DNA of 64,000 nucleotides from Clostridiales bacterium (lineage in GTDB: Bacteria > Bacillota > Clostridia > Oscillospirales > Oscillospiraceae): the NCBI GenBank assembly GCA_902362775.1, contig CABIXV010000001.1:512654-576653 (forward strand), in the 5' to 3' direction. Both the position numbers and the translations under genes were made by a program. Positions 36,764 through 44,369 of this stretch are shown piece after piece (within the stretch, counting starts at the first letter, position 1; every line of letters starts with the position of its first letter). The notes under the pieces are model-generated. The model saw only the letters and a list, made by a program, of their open reading frames with translations, was not told where the DNA came from and searched no databases.

Positions 36764-36931
36764 CTATTTTATTTTCTCATAGACCTCACGAATCCCTTGA
36801 CGAATCACATCCGCCTTTGTCATGCCGGTTTTCTGGCAACAGATCTCCAGCAACCGGATATCCTCGTCTGACATACGGATTCTTGTTTCGTGATTCTTTG
36901 GCTCCGATGTCGGCCTTCCCCTTAGTGACAA
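36764..36931 (-). CDS. Ribbon-helix-helix (CopG/Arc-type) protein, cassette 1
   Basis: A 55-residue protein starting MSLRGRPTSEPKNHETRIRM, with TTG as start and AAGGAGG seven bases upstream. The pattern of a short basic N-terminal strand (ETRIRMS) and two helices (DEDIRLLEICCQ, TKADVIRQGIREVYEKI) is that of RHH DNA-binding proteins. RHH dimers usually bind inverted repeats; a perfect 13-bp dyad lies across its own promoter, so autoregulation is likely. First of three such genes, each in a repeated cassette. Could be an antitoxin, but no toxin gene is adjacent. Confidence 0.75.
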   Translation of the reverse strand: MSLRGRPTSEPKNHETRIRMSDEDIRLLEICCQKTGMTKADVIRQGIREVYEKIK

Positions 36932-36945
36932 ATTTTTCGCCTCCT

Positions 36946-36992
36946 TTTTGTATCACCATATATTAAAATTATTTTGGTGATACAAAAGTCAA
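36946..36992 (-). promoter_or_regulatory. Promoter and 13-bp operator dyad of cassette 1
   Basis: On the minus strand TTGACT (36987-36992) and ATTTTA 17 bp later. TTTTGTATCACCA (36946-36958) and TGGTGATACAAAA (36975-36987) form a perfect inverted repeat bracketing the -10 region. Confidence 0.8.
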
Positions 36993-37092
36993 GTATTATT
37001 TTTCTGTTCTCCTATCTGCCTGCCATCGTGTCCTCCTTGTATTTTCCCTGGAGGTGTGGTATCATAGATTTACCAGACCTTCGGGGATGGTG
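36985..37092 (-). repeat. 108-bp cassette repeat, copy B
   Basis: Two contiguous parts: 36985-37032 (also at 37361-37408) and 37033-37092 (the 60-bp repeat). On the minus strand it carries the conserved hairpin, AAGGAGG and a four-codon ORF (ATG GCA GGC AGA TAG), then TTGACT, the -35 box of cassette 1. Almost identical to copy C. Confidence 0.9.
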
Positions 37093-37132
37093 AGGGAGTA
37101 GTCGTTGACACTTGTCGGGTGAGCGGCTACTC

Positions 37133-37309
37133 TCATTTTTTAAGGCTCTTTTCCACCAAATCAATTCCCTTTTCGATGACCTCGGTCCGAGATATTTGAA
37201 GCTTCTCCGCACACATTTTCAATTTATCAGCGGTTTCCGGCGTCAATCTCACACCGAGGTTCACACTTTTGGTAATCTCTTTGGGCGGACGGCCAGTCCG
37301 TGGAGACAT
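37133..37309 (-). CDS. Ribbon-helix-helix protein, cassette 2
   Basis: A 58-residue protein starting MSPRTGRPPKEITKSVNLGV, with ATG at 37309 and GAGG upstream. A basic beta strand (SVNLGVRLT) then two helices (ETADKLKMCAEKL, SRTEVIEKGIDLVEKSL) form the RHH fold. It lies inside the cassette array, preceded by promoter and dyad and followed by a hairpin (GAGTAG with CTACTC). It is only distantly similar to the other two array members, so the proteins are not simple duplicates although their flanking DNA is. Confidence 0.8.
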   Translation of the reverse strand: MSPRTGRPPKEITKSVNLGVRLTPETADKLKMCAEKLQISRTEVIEKGIDLVEKSLKK

Positions 37310-37327
37310 CTTCTCACCTCACTTTTT

Positions 37328-37368
37328 GCTCCTGCAATAATTATATTATTGTACGAGCAGAAAGTCAA
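37328..37368 (-). promoter_or_regulatory. Promoter and operator dyad of cassette 2
   Basis: On the minus strand TTGACT (37363-37368), a 17-bp spacer and TATAAT (37340-37345). CAATAAT and ATTATTG (37335-37341 and 37345-37351) form a dyad around the -10 box, with GCTC/GAGC (37328-37331, 37355-37358) outside it. Confidence 0.8.
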
Positions 37369-37468
37369 GTATTATTTTTTTGTTCTCCTATCTGCCTGCC
37401 ATCGTGTCCTCCTTGTGTTTCCCCCGGAGGTGTGGTATCATAGATTTACCAGACCTTTGGGAATGGTG
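37361..37468 (-). repeat. 108-bp cassette repeat, copy C
   Basis: Near-identical to copy B (36985-37092), with the same hairpin, AAGGAGG, four-codon ORF MAGR and TTGACT. Together the repeats show tandem duplication of a promoter-leader block with different RHH genes between copies. Confidence 0.9.
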
Positions 37469-37511
37469 TTTTAGGAACAGTCCGTGACTTTTTGAGGGTG
37501 GCGGGCTGTTT

Positions 37512-37691
37512 CTATTTTTCTTGGTAAAGTTCCTCATCCAGCTTTTCACGGAACCATTCTGTTCTTCCGATCCCCTTTTTTGCCAGCTTCTGGTCCAGCT
37601 GTTCCGCCTTTTCCCGGTCGACCATGAATACAAGCTGCTTCATGTTCTTCCGCCGCTCTCTGAAGTACTCTGCCCTGCTTTTATCAGCCAC
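37512..37691 (-). CDS. Ribbon-helix-helix-like protein, cassette 3
   Basis: A 59-residue protein, GTG start at 37691 with GGAGG upstream, beginning MADKSRAEYFRERRKNMKQL. The strand LVFMVD and helices REKAEQLDQKLAKKG and TEWFREKLDEELYQE fit the RHH fold, with a basic N-terminal arm. First gene of the array in transcription order, with its own promoter and a dyad distinct from those of the other two. A hairpin (GAAACAG with CTGTTCC) follows the stop. Confidence 0.75.
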   Translation of the reverse strand: MADKSRAEYFRERRKNMKQLVFMVDREKAEQLDQKLAKKGIGRTEWFREKLDEELYQEK

Positions 37692-37709
37692 ATATTCACC
37701 TCCTTTGTG

Positions 37710-37748
37710 GCTAACTACATTATATGCTTGTAGTTAGCTACTTATCAA
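37710..37748 (-). promoter_or_regulatory. Promoter and operator dyad of cassette 3
   Basis: On the minus strand TTGATA (37743-37748), an 18-bp spacer and TATAAT (37719-37724). GCTAACTAC (37710-37718) and GTAGTTAGC (37730-37738) are a perfect 9-bp inverted repeat around the -10 box. Confidence 0.8.
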
Positions 37749-37987
37749 GAGTTTTCTATGCTGTGATCTTTTCTTCTATCTTCTTTTTGCCCCTTTTCAT
37801 AATAGGTGCTGTCAGCAGGAGGCCCACGGCAGGTAGGGCATGACCACCGGGCACGCCCAAAGCACAGTCCAGAGAGAGCGGCGCGCCGAGGTCGCCGCGC
37901 TCTACCCGCAAATCGTGACATTTCCCCTAAAAGGAGCTTATCATCATGAGGCCGTTTTGATCCGTTTTCCCTTTCCCACACAAAAAG
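37749..37987. other. Gene-free stretch between RHH array and obg
   Basis: No supported gene. A minus-strand frame of 81 codons (37745-37990) has no ribosome binding site and an Arg/Cys-rich shadow-like sequence. A plus-strand AAAGGAG precedes a four-codon ORF (MRPF) near 37935-37960. Some GC-rich pairing (GAGAGCGGCGCGCC, near 37878) is present, but I match it to no known RNA. Confidence 0.4.
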
Positions 37988-38019
37988 CACCGTTCCGCAA
38001 TTACGGAACGGTGTTTTTA
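37988..38019. terminator. Bidirectional intrinsic terminator after obg
   Basis: CACCGTTCCG (37988-37997) pairs with CGGAACGGTG (38004-38013), loop CAATTA. T-runs flank both sides (TTTTTAT on plus, CTTTTTG on minus), so it ends obg on the minus strand. Confidence 0.85.
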
Positions 38020-38028
38020 TAGATAAAA

Positions 38029-39309
38029 TTACCTTTGGTATTCGAACTCCAGGTCGTACATGGACACGATATCCCCGTCCTTGATGCCCATCTCCTCCAG
38101 CTTGTCGAACAGACCGGACTGGCGCAGCTTCTGGTCGAACCAGTTGCGGCTCTCATAGTCGGAGAAATTGACGTTGGCGATAAGCCGCTGGAGCCAGGGG
38201 GCGTCCACCACCCAGGTGCCGTCAAACTCCTGGATATTGACCTCTCCCTCGGTATCCACCTCCGGGGGCCGCTCCACATAGGTGGGCTCGTACACCACCA
38301 CGGGAGGCAGCTGGGCCAGCTCCTGGGCGCATCGCTTTATCAGCTCCTGGGTGCCCTGGTAGGCGGCGGCGGACATCTCAAAGAGCTCCAGTCCCTTTCC
38401 CTCCACATGGGCCCGCAGCTTGTCCAGCAGGGCGGGGTCCTCCATGATATCCACCTTGTTGGCCACCACCAGCATCTTCCGCCCGACCAGTTCGGGGGAG
38501 TATTGGGCCAGCTCCTCATTGATGGCCTCAAAGTCGGCCACTGGGTCCCGGCCCTCGCTGCCCGACACGTCCACCACATGGACCAGCAGCCGGCAGCGGT
38601 CGATATGCCGCAGGAAATCGTGGCCCAGGCCGGCACCCTCCGCCGCCCCTTCGATGATGCCGGGGATGTCAGCCATGACGAAGGACACCCCATCCTCCAC
38701 ATAGACCACCCCCAGGTTGGGAAACAGGGTGGTAAAATGGTAGTTTGCGATTTTGGGCTGGGCCCGGCTGACCACCGACAGCAGGGTGGACTTGCCCACG
38801 TTGGGGAAACCCACCAGCCCCACGTCGGCCAGCAGCTTCAGCTCCAGCACCACATCCCGGCTCTCTCCGGGCAGGCCCGCCTTTGCGAACCGGGGCACCT
38901 GCCGGGTTGGGGTGGCAAAGTGCTTGTTGCCCCAGCCGCCCCGCCCCCCTTTACACAGGATGAAGGGCCTGTCGTCGGACATGTCCCTGATGATCTCCCT
39001 GGTCTCGGCGTCCCGGATGATAGTGCCCCTGGGGACCTTGAGGACCAGGTCCTCCCCGTCCCTGCCGGTACATCGCTTGCCGCTGCCGTCGCCCCCATTT
39101 CCCGCCACATACTTCCTCTTATAGCGGAAATCCATCAGGGTGGACATATGGTCGTTGACCTCTACCACAATATTTCCGCCCCGGCCGCCGTCGCCCCCGT
39201 CGGGGCCGCCGGCCGCCACATATTTCTCCCGGTGGAAGGAGACCACACCGTTTCCCCCGTTGCCAGAGCGGACGGTGATCTTTGCGGTATCTACAAAAGG
39301 CGCTGCCAT
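38029..39309 (-). CDS. obg: GTPase Obg/CgtA
   Basis: The 426-residue protein has an N-terminal Gly-rich Obg fold (residues 1-158, e.g. VRSGNGGNGVVSFHREKYVAAGGPDGGDGGRGG), a G domain (GFPNVGKSTLLS, DIPGIIEGAAEGAGLG, NKVDIM) and a C-terminal OCT domain (from about 345). Obg is an essential GTPase in 50S assembly, stress response and sporulation entry. GAGGAGG lies before ATG 39309; a GTG three codons earlier overlaps that box. It lies near rplU-prp-rpmA, the usual Firmicutes neighbourhood. Confidence 0.96.
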   Translation of the reverse strand: MAAPFVDTAKITVRSGNGGNGVVSFHREKYVAAGGPDGGDGGRGGNIVVEVNDHMSTLMDFRYKRKYVAGNGGDGSGKRCTGRDGEDLVLKVPRGTIIRDAETREIIRDMSDDRPFILCKGGRGGWGNKHFATPTRQVPRFAKAGLPGESRDVVLELKLLADVGLVGFPNVGKSTLLSVVSRAQPKIANYHFTTLFPNLGVVYVEDGVSFVMADIPGIIEGAAEGAGLGHDFLRHIDRCRLLVHVVDVSGSEGRDPVADFEAINEELAQYSPELVGRKMLVVANKVDIMEDPALLDKLRAHVEGKGLELFEMSAAAYQGTQELIKRCAQELAQLPPVVVYEPTYVERPPEVDTEGEVNIQEFDGTWVVDAPWLQRLIANVNFSDYESRNWFDQKLRQSGLFDKLEEMGIKDGDIVSMYDLEFEYQR

Positions 39310-39333
39310 CTGGGGCACCTCCTCACTCTCAAA

Positions 39334-39756
39334 TCAAAATTCCAGCAGGTTCAGCCCCACTGTATCGCTGAACTTCCGCCCCACCTGGCCGTCCCACACC
39401 TGGAGGAACAGCTCCAGCGTGGCGCTGATGGTGGCGGAGGACAGGTGGCCGGCATGGACCTGGCCGGTGACCGGATTGCCGATGGTAATGTGGAGGTGGA
39501 GATAGGGCTCGCCCTCCTTACGGGTGACATTCCCCACCAGAGCGGAAATTTCATAGTCCCCCTGGTATCGCTGGGAGTAGTATTTCTTCTCCACTGTGTT
39601 GAAAATACCAATGGTCACGTCGTTGGCCGCCCCAAGAGCGGATACGCTGGCCAGTTGGATACTCTCCTGCTCCACCAGCCGGGTCAGGCTGCCCACGATT
39701 TCCTCGCCGGGGTCCAGGCGAAGCACATAGCCCTGTTCAAATTTGCGGTAGTCCAT
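39334..39756 (-). CDS. PPC/DUF296 domain protein
   Basis: A 140-residue protein of the PPC (plant and prokaryote conserved, PF03479) fold: VLRLDPGEEIVGSLTRLVEQ at the start, GALVGNVTR and YLHLHITIGNP with the metal-ligand His pair, and GQVHAGHL. Such single-domain proteins form trimers and are often called DNA-binding, but the bacterial role is unclear. Lies between rpmA and obg on the same strand. Confidence 0.88.
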   Translation of the reverse strand: MDYRKFEQGYVLRLDPGEEIVGSLTRLVEQESIQLASVSALGAANDVTIGIFNTVEKKYYSQRYQGDYEISALVGNVTRKEGEPYLHLHITIGNPVTGQVHAGHLSSATISATLELFLQVWDGQVGRKFSDTVGLNLLEF

Positions 39757-39838
39757 ATTTTATCCTCCTTCACAATATTCCCCGTTTTCTGTCCCATATC
39801 CTTGTCCAAGGCGGGGCGTCACATTCCGGGACTGGAAA

Positions 39839-39869
39839 AAGGCCGCAAACGGAGTCCGTTTGCGGCCTT
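39839..39869 (-). terminator. Intrinsic terminator after rpmA
   Basis: A 15-bp perfect stem (39839-39853 with 39855-39869, essentially no loop, so the inner pairs open) followed on the minus strand by TTTTTCC. It separates the ribosomal protein operon from the DUF296 gene. Confidence 0.85.
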
Positions 39870-39885
39870 CTGTTAAGCAACGAAA

Positions 39886-40170
39886 TTACTGGGCGATCTC
39901 CACAATGGAAACCTGCTTGCGATCCTTGCCCAGGCGCTCAAACTTGACCCTGCCGTCCTTCAGAGCAAACAGGGTGTCGTCGCTACCCTTACCCACATTG
40001 ACGCCGGGATGGATGTGGGTGCCGCGCTGACGGACCAGGATATTGCCGGCCAGCACAAACTGTCCGTCGCCCCGCTTGACGCCCAGGCGCTTGGCCTCGG
40101 AGTCACGGCCGTTCCGGGTGGAACCAACGCCCTTTTTGTGGGCGAAAAACTGCAAACCGATATTCAGCAT
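39886..40170 (-). CDS. rpmA: 50S ribosomal protein L27 (with Prp-cleaved N-terminus)
   Basis: A 94-residue protein starting [20 protein letters not shown]. The first nine residues (MLNIGLQFF) are the Firmicutes extension that Prp protease removes before AHKKG, leaving the N-terminus that reaches into the peptidyl-transferase centre. GGAGG before the ATG. The gene directly follows prp, and the leader matches the known Staphylococcus cleavage pattern (LNLQFFASKK-like). Confidence 0.97.
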   Translation of the reverse strand: MLNIGLQFFAHKKGVGSTRNGRDSEAKRLGVKRGDGQFVLAGNILVRQRGTHIHPGVNVGKGSDDTLFALKDGRVKFERLGKDRKQVSIVEIAQ

Positions 40171-40173
40171 AAC

Positions 40174-40503
40174 TTACACCTCCATGACGGAAATATTTTC
40201 TGGGTACTCCTCCGCCAACTGGACACAGTGGACCATCAGCGCCGCCAGAAGGGTCTGGCAGGTGCTCTCGTTGGTCTGGCCCAGAGCGCTGGGGAGCTTG
40301 AGGGAGATGGATGCGTCCTTTTGCTTCACCTTTACAGCGGCCTCCAGCCCCAGTACGTCGTTGACGGCGCACTCGGTCAGGCGCACGGCGCTGGTGATGG
40401 CGGCGCAGACGATGTCCTCTCCCTCCGGGGCATAACCGCTGTGGCCCTTCACCTCGAAGCCCACGATCCGGCTGCCCTCAGTCTGAAAGGTTACGGTGGT
40501 CAT
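40174..40503 (-). CDS. prp: Ribosomal-processing cysteine protease Prp
   Basis: A 109-residue protein with the conserved GHSGYAPEGEDIVCAAIT motif: His21 and Cys33 form the catalytic pair. Prp cuts the N-terminal extension of L27. It lies between rplU and rpmA, its normal place in Firmicutes, and its ATG overlaps the rplU stop (TGATG). Confidence 0.95.
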   Translation of the reverse strand: MTTVTFQTEGSRIVGFEVKGHSGYAPEGEDIVCAAITSAVRLTECAVNDVLGLEAAVKVKQKDASISLKLPSALGQTNESTCQTLLAALMVHCVQLAEEYPENISVMEV

Positions 40504-40814
40504 CAGGCCTTAATAGCGCCGATCTGCACCTTGGTATAGGGCTGGCGGTGGCCCTGACGCTTCCGATAACCCTTCTTGGGGGTGTACTTGAAGATACGGA
40601 CCTTCTTGCCCTTGCCGTTCTTCACGACAGTGGCAGCCACAGAGGCACCCTCCACCACGGGAGCGCCGAAGGTAGCCTTGTCCCCATCCAGGATGGCCAG
40701 CACCTGGTCAAAGGTGATGGTCTGTCCGGCCTCGGCCTCCAGCTTCTCGATAAACAGGGTGTCCCCTTCGTTCACTTTGTACTGCTTGCCGCCGGTCACG
40801 ATGATTGCCTGCAT
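40503..40814 (-). CDS. rplU: 50S ribosomal protein L21
   Basis: A 103-residue protein starting [18 protein letters not shown], containing the [18 protein letters not shown] end typical of L21. The upstream frame continues into a leader of about 140 nt that is not coding. GGAG lies before the ATG. First gene of rplU-prp-rpmA. Confidence 0.97.
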   Translation of the reverse strand: MQAIIVTGGKQYKVNEGDTLFIEKLEAEAGQTITFDQVLAILDGDKATFGAPVVEGASVAATVVKNGKGKKVRIFKYTPKKGYRKRQGHRQPYTKVQIGAIKA

Positions 40815-40950
40815 TTGTTTCAACTCCTTCATTACGGGCTCGCTCTCGCAGGAGGGGGCCGTTCCCCGCTTGTCACACCTGGGTCCCCTTGCGGCCGGGT
40901 CGTTCACTCCCCTGACTGGAAATCTGGTGCTTTTCCTGTTCAATGCGGCT
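40815..40950 (-). promoter_or_regulatory. rplU leader (probable L21 leader RNA)
   Basis: The minus-strand leader contains GGGGAC, AGGTGTGACAAGCGGGG and CCCGTAATGAAGGAG elements in the position where Firmicutes carry the L21 leader (autoregulatory rplU 5' UTR). The assignment rests on position and partial motif similarity, not on a covariance search. Confidence 0.5.
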
Positions 40951-40955
40951 ATGAT

Positions 40956-40984
40956 AGTTTATCAGCAGAGCAGAAGGTTGTCAA
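40956..40984 (-). promoter_or_regulatory. Promoter of rplU-prp-rpmA
   Basis: On the minus strand TTGACA (40979-40984), a 17-bp spacer and TAAACT (40956-40961), giving a transcript start near 40949 and the leader above. Confidence 0.65.
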
Positions 40985-41073
40985 TAGAAAACGGAGATTT
41001 TTTCTCCTGTTTCCACCTTTTTTGGCCTCTTTCCTCCAAAGGTGGAATATACCATCCAATTAATAAGAATCAC

Positions 41074-41102
41074 TTGCGTTAATATTTGTTCTGTGCTATA
41101 TT
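41074..41102 (+). promoter_or_regulatory. Promoter of the 119-residue gene
   Basis: TTGCGT (41074-41079), a 17-bp spacer and TATATT (41097-41102), with GAGAGGAGG in the leader before the ATG at 41139. Confidence 0.7.
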
Positions 41103-41138
41103 CTTCTCATCCAATACCATTGAGAGGAGGCGTTCCCC

Positions 41139-41498
41139 ATGAAATTCAAGCCCGAATTGTCCACCGCCGTCCTGGAGCGGCAGCTTCTGGACCGGGAATT
41201 TTCCGCCGCTTGGGAGGCGGGGCGGGTGCGTCTGGGGGAAAGCTGTCTGTTCTTTCCCAAATTTTCCGGCACTACCTATCTCCCATACAGCCAGATCGTG
41301 AACGCCTATCTACGTCAGGAGGAGGTCAACGCCAATTTGTGCTGTGGCCGGGCCAATTTTGACCAGTTTTTCCTCATGGTCCGTGGGACCGACGGCCAGC
41401 TGCGCCGAGGGCAGGTGCTGTCCAAGGAGAAGGGGAAGGAGGCCCTGGCCCTCCTCGCTGCCGCCAATCCCGCCATTGAGATCGGCTACCACCCCTGA
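41139..41498 (+). CDS. Hypothetical protein, PH-like beta domain
   Basis: A 119-residue protein with no signal peptide or membrane helix. The middle (GRVRLGESCLFFPKFSGTTYLPYSQIVNAYLRQEEV) alternates as beta strands, resembling short PH-like proteins of unknown role that often use the phrase YLPYxxIxxAY. GAGGAGG stands before the ATG. Alone between divergent rplU and the convergent Nudix gene. Confidence 0.65.
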   Translation: MKFKPELSTAVLERQLLDREFSAAWEAGRVRLGESCLFFPKFSGTTYLPYSQIVNAYLRQEEVNANLCCGRANFDQFFLMVRGTDGQLRRGQVLSKEKGKEALALLAAANPAIEIGYHP

Positions 41499-41511
41499 CC
41501 AGACATAGGCA

Positions 41512-41547
41512 AAACGGCCCGGCCGCCTATGCGGCCAGGCCGTTTTC
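41512..41547. terminator. Bidirectional terminator
   Basis: AAAACGGCC-CGGCCGC and GCGGCCAGGCCGTTTT form a long GC-rich stem with A and T flanks on the two sides, between the convergent 119-residue gene and the Nudix gene. Confidence 0.85.
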
Positions 41548-42172
41548 AGTTCCTCTCCAGGGAGCGGACCAGCGCCACCAGATGGCGGGTGATCCGGGCG
41601 GTGAGTCCCCAGATGGCCCGCCCCTTCCAGGGGTAGATGGGGACGTTCTCTCCTCCCGGCTGCCAGCGGTAGTCCCGCGGGATGCCCACCAGCTCATAGG
41701 GGAAGTTCTCCCCCGTCTGGGGAATCAGCTGATAGTCATACTCCAGGGGCTGGGTGGCCAGCAGGTGGCAGAGGGGCACCAGGAAGGTCTCCTCCACCTC
41801 CGCCGAGTTTGGGCACATTTTCTCTACCGCCCTCCTGTCCACCAGGGCCAGGACAGGGTACATGATGAAGTTGGCCCGGTGGGCGATAAAGTCCAGCCGT
41901 CCCAGCACCCGGACCGCGGATCGGGGGATGGACAGCTCCTCCTCCGTTTCTCGCAGGGCACATTCCTCCGGTGACTCTGCCCCCTCGATCCGGCCGCCGG
42001 GAAAGCACACCTCCCCCGGCTGGCGGCGGAGTGTATGGGCCCGGACCTCGTACAGCAGGGACAGGCCCTCCTCTCCCTCCACCATGGGGACCAGTACCGC
42101 ATATCTCCCCGTGGCGTCCATCAGGCCGGGCTGGCGGCGGGCCAGCAGGCGAGTCAGCGCATCCAGTTCCAT
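41546..42172 (-). CDS. Nudix hydrolase (CoA pyrophosphatase-like)
   Basis: A 208-residue protein with the Nudix box GGRIEGAESPEECALRETEE and EL following, and a UPF0035-type preceding segment LRRQPGEVCFPGG, which places it with CoA diphosphatases (NudL/PCD1-like). It would cleave CoA to phosphopantetheine and 3',5'-ADP. Start MELDALTRLL at 42172 is supported by GAGGTGG four bases upstream; the longer frame runs into the previous gene. Confidence 0.88.
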   Translation of the reverse strand: MELDALTRLLARRQPGLMDATGRYAVLVPMVEGEEGLSLLYEVRAHTLRRQPGEVCFPGGRIEGAESPEECALRETEEELSIPRSAVRVLGRLDFIAHRANFIMYPVLALVDRRAVEKMCPNSAEVEETFLVPLCHLLATQPLEYDYQLIPQTGENFPYELVGIPRDYRWQPGGENVPIYPWKGRAIWGLTARITRHLVALVRSLERN

Positions 42173-42179
42173 AGCCACC

Positions 42180-42500
42180 TCACACCAGGTTGTTGTACAG
42201 CAGGGCAAAGGTGAACAGCAGCCCAATGAGGGAGCCAGCCAGATAGACCCACTCTCTTGGCCAGCGCCAAAACAGGGCGGCAAAGATCTCCGTCATTGCC
42301 AGATTGAGCAGCAAGCCCTGCCCCTTGGGGACATAGTGGTGGTTCGCCGCCGTTGGGGGCCTGATGGTCACCATATCAGGCAGCAGCCCCCAGCCCACTA
42401 GAGCGCCCAGCAGGCCCAGCACCACCAGCAGGTAAGTGATCAGATTGCGGTGGCGCTGAAGGGCGTCCCTCTGGCGTGGGAACCATTCACGCTTTGCCAT
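42180..42500 (-). CDS. DUF1648-like small membrane protein
   Basis: A 106-residue protein starting MAKREWFPRQRDALQRHRNL, with hydrophobic segments near residues 23-42, 64-80 and 86-103. The stretch WGLLPDMVTIRPP resembles the DUF1648 motif of SdpI-like proteins (W..LPxxVxxH). AAAGGAGG precedes the ATG. Located between argS and the Nudix gene, same strand. No function known. Confidence 0.6.
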   Translation of the reverse strand: MAKREWFPRQRDALQRHRNLITYLLVVLGLLGALVGWGLLPDMVTIRPPTAANHHYVPKGQGLLLNLAMTEIFAALFWRWPREWVYLAGSLIGLLFTFALLYNNLV

Positions 42501-42518
42501 GGCTCATCCTCCTTTGGA

Positions 42519-42545
42519 AAAACACGCCCCGTCGGGGCGTGTTTT
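42519..42545 (-). terminator. Intrinsic terminator after argS
   Basis: A perfect 12-bp stem, AAAACACGCCCC (42519-42530) with GGGGCGTGTTTT (42534-42545), loop GTC, followed on the minus strand by TTTTTCC. Confidence 0.9.
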
Positions 42546-42553
42546 CCCGTTCT

Positions 42554-44302
42554 TTACATCTTTTCTGGGGCGGACACGCCCAGCAGCTTCAGGCCGTTAG
42601 CCAGAACGGCACGCACTGTGTCCGCCAGCTTCAGCCGAGCGGACAGCACAGCGGACTCCTCTCCCTTGATGCGGCAGGCATTATAGAACCGATGGAAGTC
42701 CCCAGCCAGGGCGGACAGATACCGGTTGATGCGGCTGGGGTCATAATCACGAGCCGCCAGATGGAGCTCCTCGGGGTATTGGGCCAAGGACTTTACCAGG
42801 GCCAACTCCTCTGCCGCCGCCATCAGGCTGGCGTCCACCTCCGCGGCGGCGGGCACCTTGGCTCCCTCCTCCGCCAGGCGGCTCACCAGGGAGCAGATGC
42901 GGGCGTGGGCGTACTGGACATAGTACACAGGGTTGTCGCTGTCCTGGCGAACCGCCAGGTCCAGGTCAAAGTCCACCGGGCTGGTGGCCGTCCGGGAATT
43001 GAAAAAGTACCGGGCAGCGTCCACGCTTACCTCGTCCAGCAGGTCGTGGAGGGCGATGGCCTTGCCCGACCGCTTGGACATTCGGACAGGCTTGCCGTCC
43101 TGCATCAGGTTGACCAGCTGCATCAGCACAATGACCAGCCGGTGGGAGCCGTCCAGCCCCAGCGCGTCCAGGGCAGCCTGGAGCCGGGCCACATGGCCGT
43201 GGTGGTCGGCGCCCCAGATGTTGATGGCCAGATCAAAGCCTCGCACCTCCAGCTTGTTCCGGTGGTAAGCGATGTCAGCGGCAAAGTAGGTGTAGAAGCC
43301 GTTGGCCCGGCGGAGCACATCATCCTTCAGATCTAGCTTGTCCACCTGCTCCTGGCTCTTGCCCTCCCGCATAAATTTCTCCTTGAGCAACTGAGTGGTG
43401 TTCAGCCATAGGGCCCCGTCCTTCTCATAGGTCCAGCCCTTTTCGGTGAGCATCTGTACCGTTTTTTCCACATAGCCGCTGTTGTGCAGCTCAGACTCGA
43501 AAAACCACTGGTCATAGACGATGCCGTATTTCTTCAGGTCCTCCCGCATCTTGGGGATGTTGACCGACAAGCCGTATTCGGCCAGCTTGTCCAGCCGCTC
43601 CTCCTCGGGCAGGTTCCCCCAGCTTTCCCCGTGGGCCTCATAGATGGCCTTGGCCAGCTCCCGGATGTCATCCCCATGGTATCCCTCCTCGGGGAAGGGG
43701 AAATTGTCCTCCCCCAGAAGGAGCTGCATATACCGGGCGTTGATGGACACGGCGAACTTGTGGATCTGGTTGCCGGCGTCGTTGACGTAGAACTCCTTCC
43801 AGGTGTCCCAGCCGTCCCGGGCCAGCACATTGGCCAGGGTGTCCCCCAGCACGCCCCCCCGGGCGTTGCCCATGTGCATGGGGCCAGTGGGGTTGGCGGA
43901 GACGAACTCCACCATGACCCGCTTGCCCCGGCCCTCCTCGCCGGAGCCGTAGCGGTCCCCCTCAGTCTCCACGGCGGACAGCACCTCGCCGTACCACTTG
44001 GGGCCCAGAGTGAAGTTCAAAAAGCCGGGGCCGGCGATCTCCACCTTCTGGAAGTAGCTCCCCTCCAGTTCCAGGTGGTCCACGATAATCTGGGCGATCT
44101 GCCGGGGGGCCATATGGAGGGCCTTGGCACCGGCCATAGCGAAGGAGGAGGCGTAGTCCCCATGGGAGGTGTCCTTGGGGATCTCCACTGTGGCCCTCAC
44201 CTCGGCTCCAGCGGGGAGTAAGCCCTCGGCGGCGGCCTTCTCATAGGCCGCCTGGGTCAGTTTGGCCACCTGTGCCTTGGCGCCTTGGATCATATTTGTC
44301 AT
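42554..44302 (-). CDS. argS: Arginyl-tRNA synthetase
   Basis: A 582-residue class I synthetase starting MTNMIQGAKAQ, with an N-terminal Arg-tRNA-specific domain, the HIGH-like PTGPMHMGNARGGVLGD motif, the KMSKS-like RMSKRSGKAI motif and a C-terminal DALR anticodon-binding domain (ARICSLVSRLAEEG onwards). Length fits the family. GAGGATG precedes the ATG at 44302. Confidence 0.97.
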   Translation of the reverse strand: MTNMIQGAKAQVAKLTQAAYEKAAAEGLLPAGAEVRATVEIPKDTSHGDYASSFAMAGAKALHMAPRQIAQIIVDHLELEGSYFQKVEIAGPGFLNFTLGPKWYGEVLSAVETEGDRYGSGEEGRGKRVMVEFVSANPTGPMHMGNARGGVLGDTLANVLARDGWDTWKEFYVNDAGNQIHKFAVSINARYMQLLLGEDNFPFPEEGYHGDDIRELAKAIYEAHGESWGNLPEEERLDKLAEYGLSVNIPKMREDLKKYGIVYDQWFFESELHNSGYVEKTVQMLTEKGWTYEKDGALWLNTTQLLKEKFMREGKSQEQVDKLDLKDDVLRRANGFYTYFAADIAYHRNKLEVRGFDLAINIWGADHHGHVARLQAALDALGLDGSHRLVIVLMQLVNLMQDGKPVRMSKRSGKAIALHDLLDEVSVDAARYFFNSRTATSPVDFDLDLAVRQDSDNPVYYVQYAHARICSLVSRLAEEGAKVPAAAEVDASLMAAAEELALVKSLAQYPEELHLAARDYDPSRINRYLSALAGDFHRFYNACRIKGEESAVLSARLKLADTVRAVLANGLKLLGVSAPEKM

Positions 44303-44369
44303 AGCGATCACATCCTCATTTCTCACGCGGACTTTCTCTCCATCGCCCGTCCCGCGTCTGTATATTTCT

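Noticed and set aside
36664-37468. The repeated 60-bp blocks looked at first like CRISPR repeats
   Set aside because: The spacing is over 300 bp with genes between, only three copies, and each block carries a ribosome binding site and promoter parts.
37878-37940. Possible small structured RNA in the gap after obg
   Set aside because: GC-rich pairing is weak and does not fit SRP RNA, 6S RNA, tmRNA or RNase P cores.
37745-37990. 81-codon minus-strand ORF between obg and the RHH array
   Set aside because: No ribosome binding site, Arg/Cys-rich shadow-like composition, no motif.
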